In this document: positions 49,992-59,559 of the stretch, in pieces
How the letters are laid out: each line of letters opens with the position of its first letter
How positions within the stretch are numbered: position 1 is the first letter of the stretch
Assembly: GCF_011759365.1 (NCBI RefSeq)
Contig: NZ_JAARLZ010000003.1
Coordinates: forward strand, 372,001-436,000
Direction of reading: 5' to 3'
DNA from: Luteibacter anthropi
GTDB taxonomy: Bacteria; Pseudomonadota; Gammaproteobacteria; Xanthomonadales; Rhodanobacteraceae
DNA: 64,000 nucleotides
Notes under the pieces: generated by a model
The model's input: the letters and a program-made list of their open reading frames with translations, nothing else
Told to the model about the DNA's origin: nothing
Database searches by the model: none
Program-made: the position numbers and the translations under genes

Positions 49992-51227
49992 ATGCGATTG
50001 CATCGTCTGAAAGCTATCAGCATCGCGTTGGCAGGCAGTGCGCTTGTTTCGCCTGTGGCCTACGCCCTCGATTTTGCTGAGGCACGCCTTATCGCGGAGC
50101 AGCAGAGCCCGCGCATAAGCGCGCAGCAGTTGCAGGTCAACGTCGCCGAATCCGTGCAGAAGGCAGCAGGCTCGCTGCCCGACCCCAAGCTCTCGCTCGG
50201 CATCGAAAACTATCCCATCAGCGGCATGGATCGCTGGAGCATGACGCGCGAATCCATGACGATGCAGCGCCTGGCGCTCATGCAGGAAGTGCCCAACAGG
50301 GCCAAGCGCGACGCCCAGGTCGCCAGTGCGCAGGCGCGTGTGGATCGAGAGCGCGCGGCGCTGGTTTTGCAGCGATTGCAGATCCGCCAGGAACTCAGCC
50401 TGGCGTGGATCGCCGCGCAGGCGGTGGAGCAACGGGAGATACTGCTGACGGAACTGCTCGCGGAGAACCAGCGCCTGCAAGACAGTCTCCCCGCTCGCGT
50501 CGCCGGCGGCACGGCCCAGACTGGCGACCTGTTGGTCGCGCAACAGGAGGCGCTGACACTCACGGACCGCCGTGACGATCTACAGCGGGACCGGGCCAAG
50601 GCCAGGGCCGCATTGCGGCGCTGGGTGGGCTCCAGGGCCGACGAAGCACTGCAAGGCGATCCAGGCCCGCTCACTCACCCCGTCGCGCAACTGCGCACAG
50701 AACTGGCGAATCACGCGGAGCTTGAACTCTATCCGGCGATGCAAAGCATGGCCCGGGCCGAGTCCCGCGAAGCCCAATCAGAGACCCGCGGCGATTGGGC
50801 CTGGGAGATTGCCTATAGCCGGCGGGATCGCCGATGGGGCGACATGGTGTCATTCCAGGTGACATTCGATCTGCCATGGCAGAAGGATCGACGCCAAGTG
50901 CCCATGATCGAGGCAAAACGGCACGAGTTGGAGCGTCTGGACGCCGAACGCGAAGACGTGGCGCGGCGTCATTTGCAGGAGCTGGACGACAGCGCCGCCG
51001 AACTCCAAGCGTTGAACAGCCAGATCGACCGCCTGCAGACCGCAGGCTTGCAGCTGGTACGGAACCGAGCGGCGCTTGCGTTGAGCAACTACCGATCCGC
51101 CAAGGGGGACCTGAGCGCTGTGCTCAGTGCACGCGCCCAGGTACTGGAGACGCGCATGCGTCTGATCGACCTCGGAGCGCAGCGCGACAGCCTCGTCGCC
51201 CGACTGAACAGCCTGATCGCGGACTGA
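49992..51227 (+). CDS. cusC: Outer-membrane efflux protein, TolC family (CusC/CzcC-like)
   Basis: This 411-residue protein has a signal peptide (ISIALAGSALVSPVAYAL) and two TolC-type helical repeats. It is the outer-membrane channel of the tripartite heavy-metal pump with CusB and CusA. The start lies 36 bases after the IS5 right end. The reading frame is open upstream for several codons, so the original start may have been cut off by the IS. Confidence 0.9.
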   Translation: MRLHRLKAISIALAGSALVSPVAYALDFAEARLIAEQQSPRISAQQLQVNVAESVQKAAGSLPDPKLSLGIENYPISGMDRWSMTRESMTMQRLALMQEVPNRAKRDAQVASAQARVDRERAALVLQRLQIRQELSLAWIAAQAVEQREILLTELLAENQRLQDSLPARVAGGTAQTGDLLVAQQEALTLTDRRDDLQRDRAKARAALRRWVGSRADEALQGDPGPLTHPVAQLRTELANHAELELYPAMQSMARAESREAQSETRGDWAWEIAYSRRDRRWGDMVSFQVTFDLPWQKDRRQVPMIEAKRHELERLDAEREDVARRHLQELDDSAAELQALNSQIDRLQTAGLQLVRNRAALALSNYRSAKGDLSAVLSARAQVLETRMRLIDLGAQRDSLVARLNSLIAD

Positions 51228-51242
51228 GTGGAGACCCTCGCC

Positions 51243-52754
51243 ATGAACACCTCTTCGAGAAACATCCTTGCCGGCTTGACGCTGATTGCTGCCGGTATTG
51301 CCGTTGGATGGAGCGTCGCCCAATGGCGCGCCGGCCACCTCAGCGGCTCCCCCGCTGCCACCATTGCAAGTGCTCCGACCGAGCGCAAGGTGCTGTATTG
51401 GTACGACCCGATGGTGCCGGCCCAGAAGTTCGACAAGCCCGGCAAATCGCCCTACATGGACATGGCGTTGATGCCGAAGTACGCAGATGAAGACACTCAG
51501 GACAGCACGGGCCTGAGCGTGTCGGCGCAAGCGGTGCAAGCCCTGGGCCTGCGTACAACCGAAGTCGTGCAAGGCAAGATCGGCGCAGATGTGAACGTCG
51601 TGGGCACCGTGCTGCTCAACGACCGCGACGTCAGCATCGTGCAGGCGCGGACCGCTGGCTTCGTCGAGCGTGTCTACGCACGGGCTGCGGGCGACGTGAT
51701 CGCAGCAGGGGCACCGCTGCCTGACCTATTGCTGCCGGAGTGGATCGCCGCACAGCGCGAGTTTCTCTCGGTTCGCGCGATGGGCGACGCACCGTTGACC
51801 GCAGCTGCCCGCCAACGGCTGCTGCTGCTCGGCATGCCGCAAGCCCTGATCGCCCAGGTGGAGCGCACAGGCGAGCCCAAGGGGCTGTACACGGTCACAA
51901 CACCTCAAGGCGGCTTGGTGGCCGAACTGATGGTGCGTCAGGGCATGACGGTTTCCGCCGGGGAAAGCCTGGCCCGGGTGAATGGCTTGGCCACGGTGTG
52001 GATCGAAGCGGCTGTCCCCGAAGCACAAAGCGGGCCATTGCAGGTCGGCCAAACGGCGCAGGTCCGGCTGGCGGCGTTTCCCGGTGAAGTGCTCCAGGCG
52101 CGCATCGTGAGCATCCTGCCCGAAGCCAACCGCGACACCCGTACGGTGCGAGTGCGGCTTGAAATGGCCAATCCCGGCCAGCGCCTGAAGGCCGGCATGT
52201 CCGGCCAGATCGCGCTCAAAGGCAACGAACAGCCCGCGCTGCTTGTTCCCAGCGAGGCGGTCATCCGCACCGGCAAGCGCGCACTGGCCTATGTGGTCGA
52301 TGGACCCGGCAAGTTCCATCCCGTGGAGGTCCAGGTGGGCGCGGAGGTAGGCGATCAACTGGTGGTCAACGGCGGGCTCGCGGCGGGACAGCAGGTGGTG
52401 GCCTCGGCGCAGTTCCTGATCGATTCGGAAGCCAGCCTGCGGGGCGTGCTGCCTGCAGGTGCCGCGGCGTCCGCGCCTGCATCGCCGCACAACGGGCACG
52501 GCACCTCGTCGCCACCGGCCGCGGCCACCAACGCTTTCGTGGTGCGCGGCGTGATCGAGGAGATGTCGCCCACCGAGCTGACGCTGGCGCACGAGGCCGT
52601 GCCAGCCCTCCAATGGCCGGCCATGACCATGGGCTTCAAGCTGAGCAGCCCGCAGCTCGCCGCGGGTCTTTCGGTTCGGCAGCAGGTGCGATTCACCTTC
52701 TCCAAGCAAGGTGAGGACTACGTGATCACCGCCATCGAAAAGGTGCAGCCATGA
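51243..52754 (+). CDS. cusB: RND periplasmic adaptor CusB with fused CusF domain
   Basis: This 503-residue membrane-fusion protein has an N-terminal anchor (about 8-27), a heavy-metal-binding motif [20 protein letters not shown] (about 48-67), the adaptor body, and a C-terminal CusF-like domain (about 435-503) with the Cu(I)-binding WPAMTMGF. The fusion puts a copper chaperone on the adaptor. The start at 51243 has a GGAG site; a GTG at 51228 is possible. Overlaps cusA by 4 bases. Confidence 0.92.
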   Translation: MNTSSRNILAGLTLIAAGIAVGWSVAQWRAGHLSGSPAATIASAPTERKVLYWYDPMVPAQKFDKPGKSPYMDMALMPKYADEDTQDSTGLSVSAQAVQALGLRTTEVVQGKIGADVNVVGTVLLNDRDVSIVQARTAGFVERVYARAAGDVIAAGAPLPDLLLPEWIAAQREFLSVRAMGDAPLTAAARQRLLLLGMPQALIAQVERTGEPKGLYTVTTPQGGLVAELMVRQGMTVSAGESLARVNGLATVWIEAAVPEAQSGPLQVGQTAQVRLAAFPGEVLQARIVSILPEANRDTRTVRVRLEMANPGQRLKAGMSGQIALKGNEQPALLVPSEAVIRTGKRALAYVVDGPGKFHPVEVQVGAEVGDQLVVNGGLAAGQQVVASAQFLIDSEASLRGVLPAGAAASAPASPHNGHGTSSPPAAATNAFVVRGVIEEMSPTELTLAHEAVPALQWPAMTMGFKLSSPQLAAGLSVRQQVRFTFSKQGEDYVITAIEKVQP

Positions 52755-55700
52755 TCGCCAAACTGATTCGATGGTCGGTGGCCAATCGCTTCCTGGTGCT
52801 GCTGGCCACCGCCATGCTCACGGCATGGGGCGTGTGGGGCGTTCGCAGCACGCCCGTGGATGCGCTGCCGGACTTGTCAGACGTGCAGGTCATCATTCGC
52901 ACCAACTACCCAGGACAGGCGCCGCAGATCGTCGAGAACCAGGTCACCTACCCGTTGGCCACCACCATGCTGTCGGTGCCAGGGGCCAAGACCGTGCGCG
53001 GCTTCTCGTTCTTTGGCGACTCGTTCGTCTATGTCTTGTTCGAGGACGGAACCGACCTGTACTGGGCCCGCTCACGGGTACTGGAATACCTGAACCAGGT
53101 CCAGGGCCGATTGCCCGCCACGGCGAAGCCGGCCCTGGGTCCGGACGCCACAGGCGTCGGCTGGATCTTCCAGTACGCGCTCGTGGATCGCACGGGCAAG
53201 AACGATCTGGCGCAACTGCGTGCGTTGCAGGACTGGTTCCTGAAGTTCGAACTCAAGAGCCTGCCCAACGTGGCCGAAGTGGCATCGGTGGGGGGCATGG
53301 TCAAGCAGTACCAGGTCGTGCTCGACCCGATCAAGTTGGCGTCCTATGGCCTCAGTCAGGCTCAAGTCCGCGATGCCCTGATGGGGGCCAACCAGGAGAC
53401 CGGCGGCTCCGTCCTGGAATTGTCAGGCGCGGAGTACATGGTCCGCGCGAGCGGATACCTCAAGACCCTGGACGAGTTCCGGGAGATCCCCTTGACGGCA
53501 CGCGGCGGTGTGCCGGTGCGGCTGGGGGATGTGGCGACGCTCCAGATAGGCCCGGAGATGCGGCGTGGCATTGCCGAACTCGACGGAGAAGGCGAGGTCG
53601 CCGGCGGCGTGGTGGTGCTGCGCTCCGGCAAGAATGCCCAGGAGACGATCGCTGCCGTCAAGGCCAAGCTCGCGGAGCTGCAGGGCAGCCTGCCGCCGGG
53701 CGTCGAGATCGTCACCAGCTACGACCGCAGCGCGCTGATCGAGCGGGCCATTCGCAATCTCACGACCAAGCTGGGCGAAGAGTTTCTGGTGGTGGCGCTG
53801 GTCTGCGCACTGTTCCTTTGGCATCTTCGTTCTGCGCTGGTGGCCATCATCTCGCTACCTCTGGGCGTGATGACGGCGTTCCTGGTCATGCGCTACCAGG
53901 GCATCAACGCCAACATCATGTCGCTGGGGGGGATTGCCATCGCCGTGGGGGCGATGGTGGATGCAGCGGTGGTGATGATCGAGAACGCCCACAAGAAGCT
54001 GGAGGCTTGGCAGCACGCGCACCCGGATCAACGACTGCAGGGCAAGGAACGGTGGGACGTGATCACACAGGCCGCAGAGGAAGTCGGTCCTGCGCTCTTC
54101 TTCTCGCTGCTCATCATCACGCTCTCGTTCATCCCGGTCTTCACCCTAGAAGCGCAGGAAGGCCGGCTGTTCGGCCCGCTGGCGTTCACCAAGACCTACG
54201 CGATGGCCGCGGCCGCAGGGCTGTCAGTGACGCTGATTCCCGTACTCATGGGCTACTGGATTCGCGGGCGTATCCCGGATGAGCAGAAGAACCCCATCAC
54301 CCGCATCCTGATTGCAGTCTACCGGCCAGCACTGGAGTGGGTACTGCGCCGGCCTAAGGCGACGCTGCTGATCGCCGTGCTGGCCTTGGCGACCACGGCC
54401 TGGCCCTTGGCGCGGCTCGGCGGTGAGTTTCTGCCGAGGTTGGACGAAGGGGACCTGCTCTACATGCCCTCGGCCCTGCCGGGACTCTCGGCGCAGCGCG
54501 CCACGGAGTTGCTGCAGCTGAGCAACCGCATGATCAAGACCGTACCTGAAGTGGACAAGGTGTTCGGCAAGGCAGGACGGGCCGAAACTGCGACCGATCC
54601 GGCGCCCCTTGAGATGTTCGAGACCACGGTGAAGCTCAAGCCCAGGGAACAATGGCGTCCAGGCATGACGCCCGAGAAGCTCGTGGAAGAGCTGGATCGT
54701 GCCGTGAAGATCCCGGGCCTGTCCAATATCTGGATTCCCCCTATCCGCAATCGCATCGACATGCTGGCTACCGGCATCAAGAGCCCGATCGGGGTGAAGG
54801 TGACCGGCAACGACCTGGGCGTGATCGATCGCATCGCTGCAGAGGTCGAGCAGGTCGCCAAGGGCATTCCCGGCGTGACGTCATCCCTCGCGGAGCGCTT
54901 GACGGGCGGGCGCTACGTGGATGTTCAGATCGACCGCGTAGCCGCCGGTCGCTACGGCCTGAACATCGCCGATGTCCAGGCCGTCATCGCCGGCGCGGTG
55001 GGTGGCGAAAACGTCTCGGAAACGGTCGAGGGGCTTGCCCGCTTTCCGATCAATCTGCGCTACGCGCGAGAATGGCGTGATTCACCACAACGGCTGGCAG
55101 AACTACCCATCTTCACGCCGATGGGTCAGCAGATCACGTTGGGGACCGTGGCACGCATCGCGATCACCGATGGGCCGCCCATGCTCAAGAGCGAGAACGC
55201 ACGGCCCTCCGGTTGGGTCTATGTCGATGTGCGCGGCCGTGATCTAGCCTCGGTGGCCAACGAACTGCGCGATGCCATCGGGCAGCAGGTCAAGCTGGAG
55301 CCGGGTGTGAGCATCACCTACTCCGGGCAGTTCGAATACATGGAGCGGGCCAATGCACGCCTGAAGGTTGTGGTGCCTGCCACCCTGTTGATCATCTTCG
55401 TTCTGTTGTACCTGACCTTCGCGCGTGTGGACGAAGCGGGCTTGATCATGGCGACCTTGCCCTTCGCGCTCACGGGGGGCATCTGGTTCCTGTACCTGCT
55501 GAACTACAACCTGTCCATCGCCACCGGCGTGGGATTCATCGCGCTGGCAGGTGTGGCGGCGGAGTTCGGCGTGGTGATGCTCATCTATCTGAAGCAGGCC
55601 TTGGCGGAACGTTGCCCCGATGGACGCGACCCGACGCGAGAAGAACTGCTCGATGCGATCCGGGAGGGTGCCGTGCTGCGCGTGCGGCCCAAGGCGATGA

Positions 55701-55870
55701 CCGTCGCCGTCATCCTGGCGGGCCTGGTACCCATTGTCTGGAGCAGCGGTACGGGCTCGGAGGTCATGAGCCGCATCGCAGCCCCGATGCTTGGAGGGAT
55801 GGTGACCGCTCCGTTGCTGTCGCTCTTCGTGATTCCGGCTGCCTACATGCTGATGCGTAAGCCGCGCTAA
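52751..55870 (+). CDS. cusA: RND heavy-metal efflux transporter CusA
   Basis: This 1039-residue inner-membrane protein is an HME-RND pump with twelve membrane segments and two large periplasmic loops. [20 protein letters not shown] and the Met/Glu pattern fit the Cu/Ag (CusA) group, and the operon context supports that over Zn/Co. It exports metal through CusB and CusC. Start overlaps cusB by 4 bases. Confidence 0.94.
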   Translation: MIAKLIRWSVANRFLVLLATAMLTAWGVWGVRSTPVDALPDLSDVQVIIRTNYPGQAPQIVENQVTYPLATTMLSVPGAKTVRGFSFFGDSFVYVLFEDGTDLYWARSRVLEYLNQVQGRLPATAKPALGPDATGVGWIFQYALVDRTGKNDLAQLRALQDWFLKFELKSLPNVAEVASVGGMVKQYQVVLDPIKLASYGLSQAQVRDALMGANQETGGSVLELSGAEYMVRASGYLKTLDEFREIPLTARGGVPVRLGDVATLQIGPEMRRGIAELDGEGEVAGGVVVLRSGKNAQETIAAVKAKLAELQGSLPPGVEIVTSYDRSALIERAIRNLTTKLGEEFLVVALVCALFLWHLRSALVAIISLPLGVMTAFLVMRYQGINANIMSLGGIAIAVGAMVDAAVVMIENAHKKLEAWQHAHPDQRLQGKERWDVITQAAEEVGPALFFSLLIITLSFIPVFTLEAQEGRLFGPLAFTKTYAMAAAAGLSVTLIPVLMGYWIRGRIPDEQKNPITRILIAVYRPALEWVLRRPKATLLIAVLALATTAWPLARLGGEFLPRLDEGDLLYMPSALPGLSAQRATELLQLSNRMIKTVPEVDKVFGKAGRAETATDPAPLEMFETTVKLKPREQWRPGMTPEKLVEELDRAVKIPGLSNIWIPPIRNRIDMLATGIKSPIGVKVTGNDLGVIDRIAAEVEQVAKGIPGVTSSLAERLTGGRYVDVQIDRVAAGRYGLNIADVQAVIAGAVGGENVSETVEGLARFPINLRYAREWRDSPQRLAELPIFTPMGQQITLGTVARIAITDGPPMLKSENARPSGWVYVDVRGRDLASVANELRDAIGQQVKLEPGVSITYSGQFEYMERANARLKVVVPATLLIIFVLLYLTFARVDEAGLIMATLPFALTGGIWFLYLLNYNLSIATGVGFIALAGVAAEFGVVMLIYLKQALAERCPDGRDPTREELLDAIREGAVLRVRPKAMTVAVILAGLVPIVWSSGTGSEVMSRIAAPMLGGMVTAPLLSLFVIPAAYMLMRKPR

Positions 55871-55880
55871 CGTTGCAACG

Positions 55881-55913
55881 CGGCAGGGTCTCATAACCAA
55901 GGCCCTGCCGTTT
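55881..55913 (+). terminator. Probable terminator of cusCBA
   Basis: CGGCAGGG (55881-55888) and CCCTGCCG (55903-55910) form an 8-bp stem 10 bases after the cusA stop, followed by only TTT. The loop is 14 bases and the T-run short, so termination may be partial. Confidence 0.55.
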
Positions 55914-56030
55914 CCGGTGCGGCCTATCGGCACCCGAGCGAATAACCATTCGACACATGCGCTTTAGCCGGCGTAAGAACTGGCCGAAGGCGCGGAGGCA
56001 CGACTAACCGCTTGGCAGTGACGAGCCATA

Positions 56031-56397
56031 TCAGGGAACAAAACCTGACCCCGGCCGTTCAGACAGAATCGTCAGCATTTCTATGACAGCCCGAACCTTG
56101 GGCTGCAGGTAACGCGATTGCGGCCACACTGCATGGATAGGCATCTCACCACCTGCCCAGTCCGGCAGCAAGGGGATCAAGCGCCCCTGCCGTATATCTT
56201 CGGCCACCAGCCATGTCGGCATCTGCATGATGCCGCAGCCGGCCAGACCCGCCGCCAACATTGCTTCACCATCACTGAATTCATGGCGCGGATAGATTTC
56301 CTGCCGACGTACGCGCTGGTCCGATACGCGGAGCAACCAAGTGGGTCTCTGCCGTCCCCGAGGACCAGTGATGCAGTCCCGATGCCTTACCCCATTA
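56031..56397 (-). pseudogene. LysR regulator remnant (C-terminal part)
   Basis: The reading frame encodes the last ~120 residues of a LysR substrate-binding domain: RHRDCITGPRGRQRPTWLLR, then SDGEAMLAAGLAGCGIMQMP and LPDWAGGEMPIHAVWP. The DNA-binding domain and the first half of the sensor domain are missing, and a stop lies in frame just upstream of about 56397. It resembles regulators of the CrgA-like group. Decayed gene. Confidence 0.75.
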
Positions 56398-56579
56398 CTT
56401 CTCGGTAATTACTGCGGCGCGCTCACTAATACGACCACTACATTCTGGGACGACGTAGGGGCTGACTCAGTCCGGTTGTAGGCGCTCAGAAGGCTATGGC
56501 CTTCAGGATGGCCGCACGCCTCATCGCGCCGCGCCGTATGCGCTGCGGACTGCAAAGGCCCGCATCCTGTAGCTCACTT

Positions 56580-56612
56580 CCGACGGCCAAAGCATCCATC
56601 TTTGGCCGTCGG
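56580..56612. terminator. Large hairpin after the integrase gene
   Basis: CCGACGGCCAAAG (56580-56592) and its exact complement (56600-56612) form a 13-bp stem with a 7-base loop, 6 bases after the int stop. No T-run follows on either strand, so it may protect the 3' end of the message rather than terminate. Confidence 0.6.
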
Positions 56613-56618
56613 CCAGCG

Positions 56619-58562
56619 TCAGGCACTTTCGAGCATTGCCGCATCATTTAGCAACCGTTGAATGCGCTGGCGAATCTCCTCTGGAATACCTTGCGCAGAC
56701 GAATCAGGTCCGGGCCTGTTTGGCTGCTGCTGGGTGCCCGCGATGACCCGCACGACCATGCCCAAATTTCCGGGTGTCACGATGTCGATGGCCGCGCGAT
56801 CACCCAGATCCGGGTGTACGCGGGTCAGCATCCGGTACAAGTCCCACGAATCCGCGTGCGGACACTGGTTCATGAGCACCTGGGCCAGTTTGTGCTTGAG
56901 CGGCACCAGTTGCCAGTCGGGCACACGTTGCCCGCGATTGCCCAAGCTGATGGACAGCAGTTTGCCCGCCTTCAGCTCGCGGTTTATCTGGTCCTTGGAC
57001 TTTCCGGCCAGCTTACCGAACAGCGGAACCGGCAAACTGCTCGGCGATTCGTAGATGGCGAGCATTTCCTCGCGCTCGCGCTGGATGGCGGATACTTCCG
57101 GCGCCGGCGCCGGCGCACGCGTCGGGGGCGGTGGCACCTGCGACAGCCGCTGGAAGGTGATTCCCGCGTCGTTTGGCGTCACGACAATGGGGGTGACCAC
57201 CACGGGCGGAGCCGAAGCCGCAGAAGTGCCTGCAACGATGGCGTCGGGGTTGTCCTCCCCTGCGATGGCTGGCACGCCCTCGATATGGATGGTGAGGTGG
57301 GCGCTGGCCGCTTCGACCTGGCCCTGTTCGAGTAAGTCGAGGCGATCCGCCCAGTCCTGCATCATCCGACGGCGCGGCTCAACATACTTGGCGTGGTTGT
57401 AGGCCGAACTCACCTTGTTCGGGTCCGAGTGCGAAAGCTGCGCGTCCACCCAAATCTTGGGATAGCCGATCTCGTTGAGCGCCGTCGAGATGGTTCCGCG
57501 GATGCCGTGCCCGGTCAGTTGATCCTCGTAGCCCATTCGTTTCAAGGCCGCGTTGAGGGTGTTCTCGCTGATGCGCTTCTTGAGTTCGCTGCGGTGCGTG
57601 AGCAGATGGACCTGGGCCGGCTTCATCACACCCAACAGGTAGCGCACGATCTCGATGGCCTGCACGGACAACGGCACGATGTAGGGCGGAACGTCCTGCG
57701 GGCGCTTGCCGGCCTTGCGCATCTCGTCCTGGAGTTGTTTGACAATCTGCGGCGGGATGATCCACAGGCCACGGTCGAGATCGAACTGGTCCGGGGTCGC
57801 CAGCCGCAGCTCGCCGGTACGCACGCCGGTCAGGAACAGCAGCCGGATGCCGAGTTGGGTCTGCCAACCACGAGGGTTGTAGAGCCTGAGCTTGTGCAGG
57901 AACTCGGGAAGCTCCCGAAGATGCAGGTAGGGGTTGTGGTTCACCGGGGGCTTGGGCTCGGCCACCACGTCCAGGTCGGAGGCCGGATTGGCTTCCAGCC
58001 CCTCCACGATGACGAGGGCATAGCGGAACAACTGCCCCAGCCAGGTGCGGACCTTCTCGGCAGTGGTGAACGCCTTGCGCTCCTCGATCCTCGCCAGGAC
58101 GCCCAGGAGTTGGGGCCGGCGAATGTCGTAGATCGACATCTGCTTGAGGCTGGGCAGCACGTCCTTGTTGAAGATCCGCAGGATCTGCGACAGCGTGCTG
58201 TTCCTGCCCTCCTTGATTTCCTTGCGGCGATGCTCGACCCACGCATCGAAGACGGCCTTGAAGGTGTAGTCGGCCGCAAGCTTGACCGCGTGTCGCTTCT
58301 GTTTGCGATCGGTATGGGGGTTGATGCCCTTTGCCAGAAGCGCCCGGGCTTCGTCGCGCAAGGTGCGCGCTTCGCGCAAACCGATCTCGGGGTAGTTCCC
58401 CAGGGAGATGCGCTTTTGCTTGCCGAGCCAGTAATAGCGCAAATGCCACGACTTGCCGCCGGTGGGGGCGACCACCAGGCCGAGGCCATCGGTGTCGGGG
58501 ATGCTGTACGTTTTCTCGGCGGCCTTGGCTTGCCGCACGGTCAGATCAGAGAGTGTCATCAT
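56619..58562 (-). CDS. int: P4-type tyrosine integrase of the ICE
   Basis: This 647-residue recombinase integrates and excises the element at tRNA-Gly. The N-terminal arm-binding domain (DUF4102: SDLTVRQAKAAEKTYSIPDT) is followed by a core-binding and a catalytic domain with R248 (TGVRTGELR), H352-x-x-R355 (HGIR), H378 (LSHSD) and Tyr388 (SAYNHAKY). A long C-terminal extension (about 410-647) is typical of the ICEclc IntB13 group. The ATG at 58562 follows AGGAG; a TTG at 58565 is possible. Confidence 0.95.
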   Translation of the reverse strand: MMTLSDLTVRQAKAAEKTYSIPDTDGLGLVVAPTGGKSWHLRYYWLGKQKRISLGNYPEIGLREARTLRDEARALLAKGINPHTDRKQKRHAVKLAADYTFKAVFDAWVEHRRKEIKEGRNSTLSQILRIFNKDVLPSLKQMSIYDIRRPQLLGVLARIEERKAFTTAEKVRTWLGQLFRYALVIVEGLEANPASDLDVVAEPKPPVNHNPYLHLRELPEFLHKLRLYNPRGWQTQLGIRLLFLTGVRTGELRLATPDQFDLDRGLWIIPPQIVKQLQDEMRKAGKRPQDVPPYIVPLSVQAIEIVRYLLGVMKPAQVHLLTHRSELKKRISENTLNAALKRMGYEDQLTGHGIRGTISTALNEIGYPKIWVDAQLSHSDPNKVSSAYNHAKYVEPRRRMMQDWADRLDLLEQGQVEAASAHLTIHIEGVPAIAGEDNPDAIVAGTSAASAPPVVVTPIVVTPNDAGITFQRLSQVPPPPTRAPAPAPEVSAIQREREEMLAIYESPSSLPVPLFGKLAGKSKDQINRELKAGKLLSISLGNRGQRVPDWQLVPLKHKLAQVLMNQCPHADSWDLYRMLTRVHPDLGDRAAIDIVTPGNLGMVVRVIAGTQQQPNRPGPDSSAQGIPEEIRQRIQRLLNDAAMLESA

Positions 58563-58685
58563 CAAGCTCCTAAGTCTTGGACTTAGGCCCGATGCTGCTT
58601 GTCATCCCGATCCAACCCCAGCAACAACCCGGAACCGGCACCACCCGCATTCTTTGGCCTTGTTTTTGGCCTCAAAAACGCTGGC

Positions 58686-58777
58686 TGTCAGTGGATTTCC
58701 GTGGCTTTCGCTGGAATGAAAAAAGGAGCCGAAGCTCCTCTTTTCAACGACTTACAGACGTCAGTGGAAGTCCGTAG
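58686..58777. repeat. Pair of direct repeats between int and tRNA-Gly
   Basis: GTCAGTGGATTTCCGT (58687-58702) recurs as GTCAGTGGAAGTCCGT (58760-58775), 14 of 16 matching, 73 bases apart. Their place beside the att site fits integrase arm-type binding sites. Confidence 0.55.
58719..58744 (-). terminator. UUCG terminator between tRNA-Gly and int
   Basis: Read leftward: AGGAGC, TTCG, GCTCCT, TTTTT (complement of 58739 to 58719). The stem is flanked by A-runs and T-runs on both sides, so it can act in both directions. It lies inside the ICE and would stop tRNA-Gly transcripts before int. Confidence 0.87.
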
Positions 58778-58786
58778 ATCATAACT

Positions 58787-58862
<76 letters not shown>

Positions 58863-58900
58863 GTCGTGGTCCAGCTATTCTAGATGAGTTCGACAATGTG

Positions 58901-59515
58901 TCAACTACTTTGCACCGGATTTTTTTCCGTTTTCTTTACGTCGACGTCATCACCGCGTAGTGCCGGCCATGCGGCCCGCAGGTAGTCCACGCCCGACCAT
59001 ATGGTGAGGATGCCTGCGATCACCAGCAGGGCTTCGCCGATGTGGTACAGCCGCAGGGTTTCGGCGTCGTGCTGGAGCAGCAGGACCACCAGGGCCACCA
59101 TCTGCATCGCGGTTTTCAGCTTGCCCAGGAAGGCCACCTTCACCTTGGAGCGGGCGCCGATCTCGGCCATCCACTCACGCAGTGCCGAGACGCTGATCTC
59201 ACGCCCCACGATCACCGCCGCCGTCACCGCCAGCAGGATGCCCTGCCAGCCACCGGGGTGGGACTGCACCAGGAGGAACAGGGTGATGGCGACCATCAGC
59301 TTGTCGGCTACCGGATCGAGAAAGGCACCGAAGGCCGAGGTCATGTTCAGCTTTCGGGCCAGATAGCCGTCGAGCCAGTCGGTGACGCCCGCCAGGACGA
59401 AGACGATGGCCGCGCCCAGGTTGGCGCCGCGGAACGGCAGGTAGAACACGACGACCATCACCGGCAGCAGCAGCACTCGGAAAAGGGTCAGCCAGGTAGG
59501 CAGGTTGATTCGCAT
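58901..59515 (-). CDS. pgsA: Phosphatidylglycerophosphate synthase
   Basis: This 204-residue inner-membrane enzyme makes phosphatidylglycerol phosphate from CDP-diacylglycerol and glycerol-3-phosphate. The CDP-alcohol phosphotransferase signature is visible as DGYLAR, GAFLD and PVADK around residues 50-75. Four to six membrane segments. The start at 59515 (MRINLPTWLTLFR) is chosen as the usual family N-terminus. It is 44 bases after uvrC. Confidence 0.95.
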   Translation of the reverse strand: MRINLPTWLTLFRVLLLPVMVVVFYLPFRGANLGAAIVFVLAGVTDWLDGYLARKLNMTSAFGAFLDPVADKLMVAITLFLLVQSHPGGWQGILLAVTAAVIVGREISVSALREWMAEIGARSKVKVAFLGKLKTAMQMVALVVLLLQHDAETLRLYHIGEALLVIAGILTIWSGVDYLRAAWPALRGDDVDVKKTEKNPVQSS

Positions 59516-59559
59516 AGGTGAGCCGGTCTTCCGGGCAGCCATCCAGCCGCCTCGTACAT

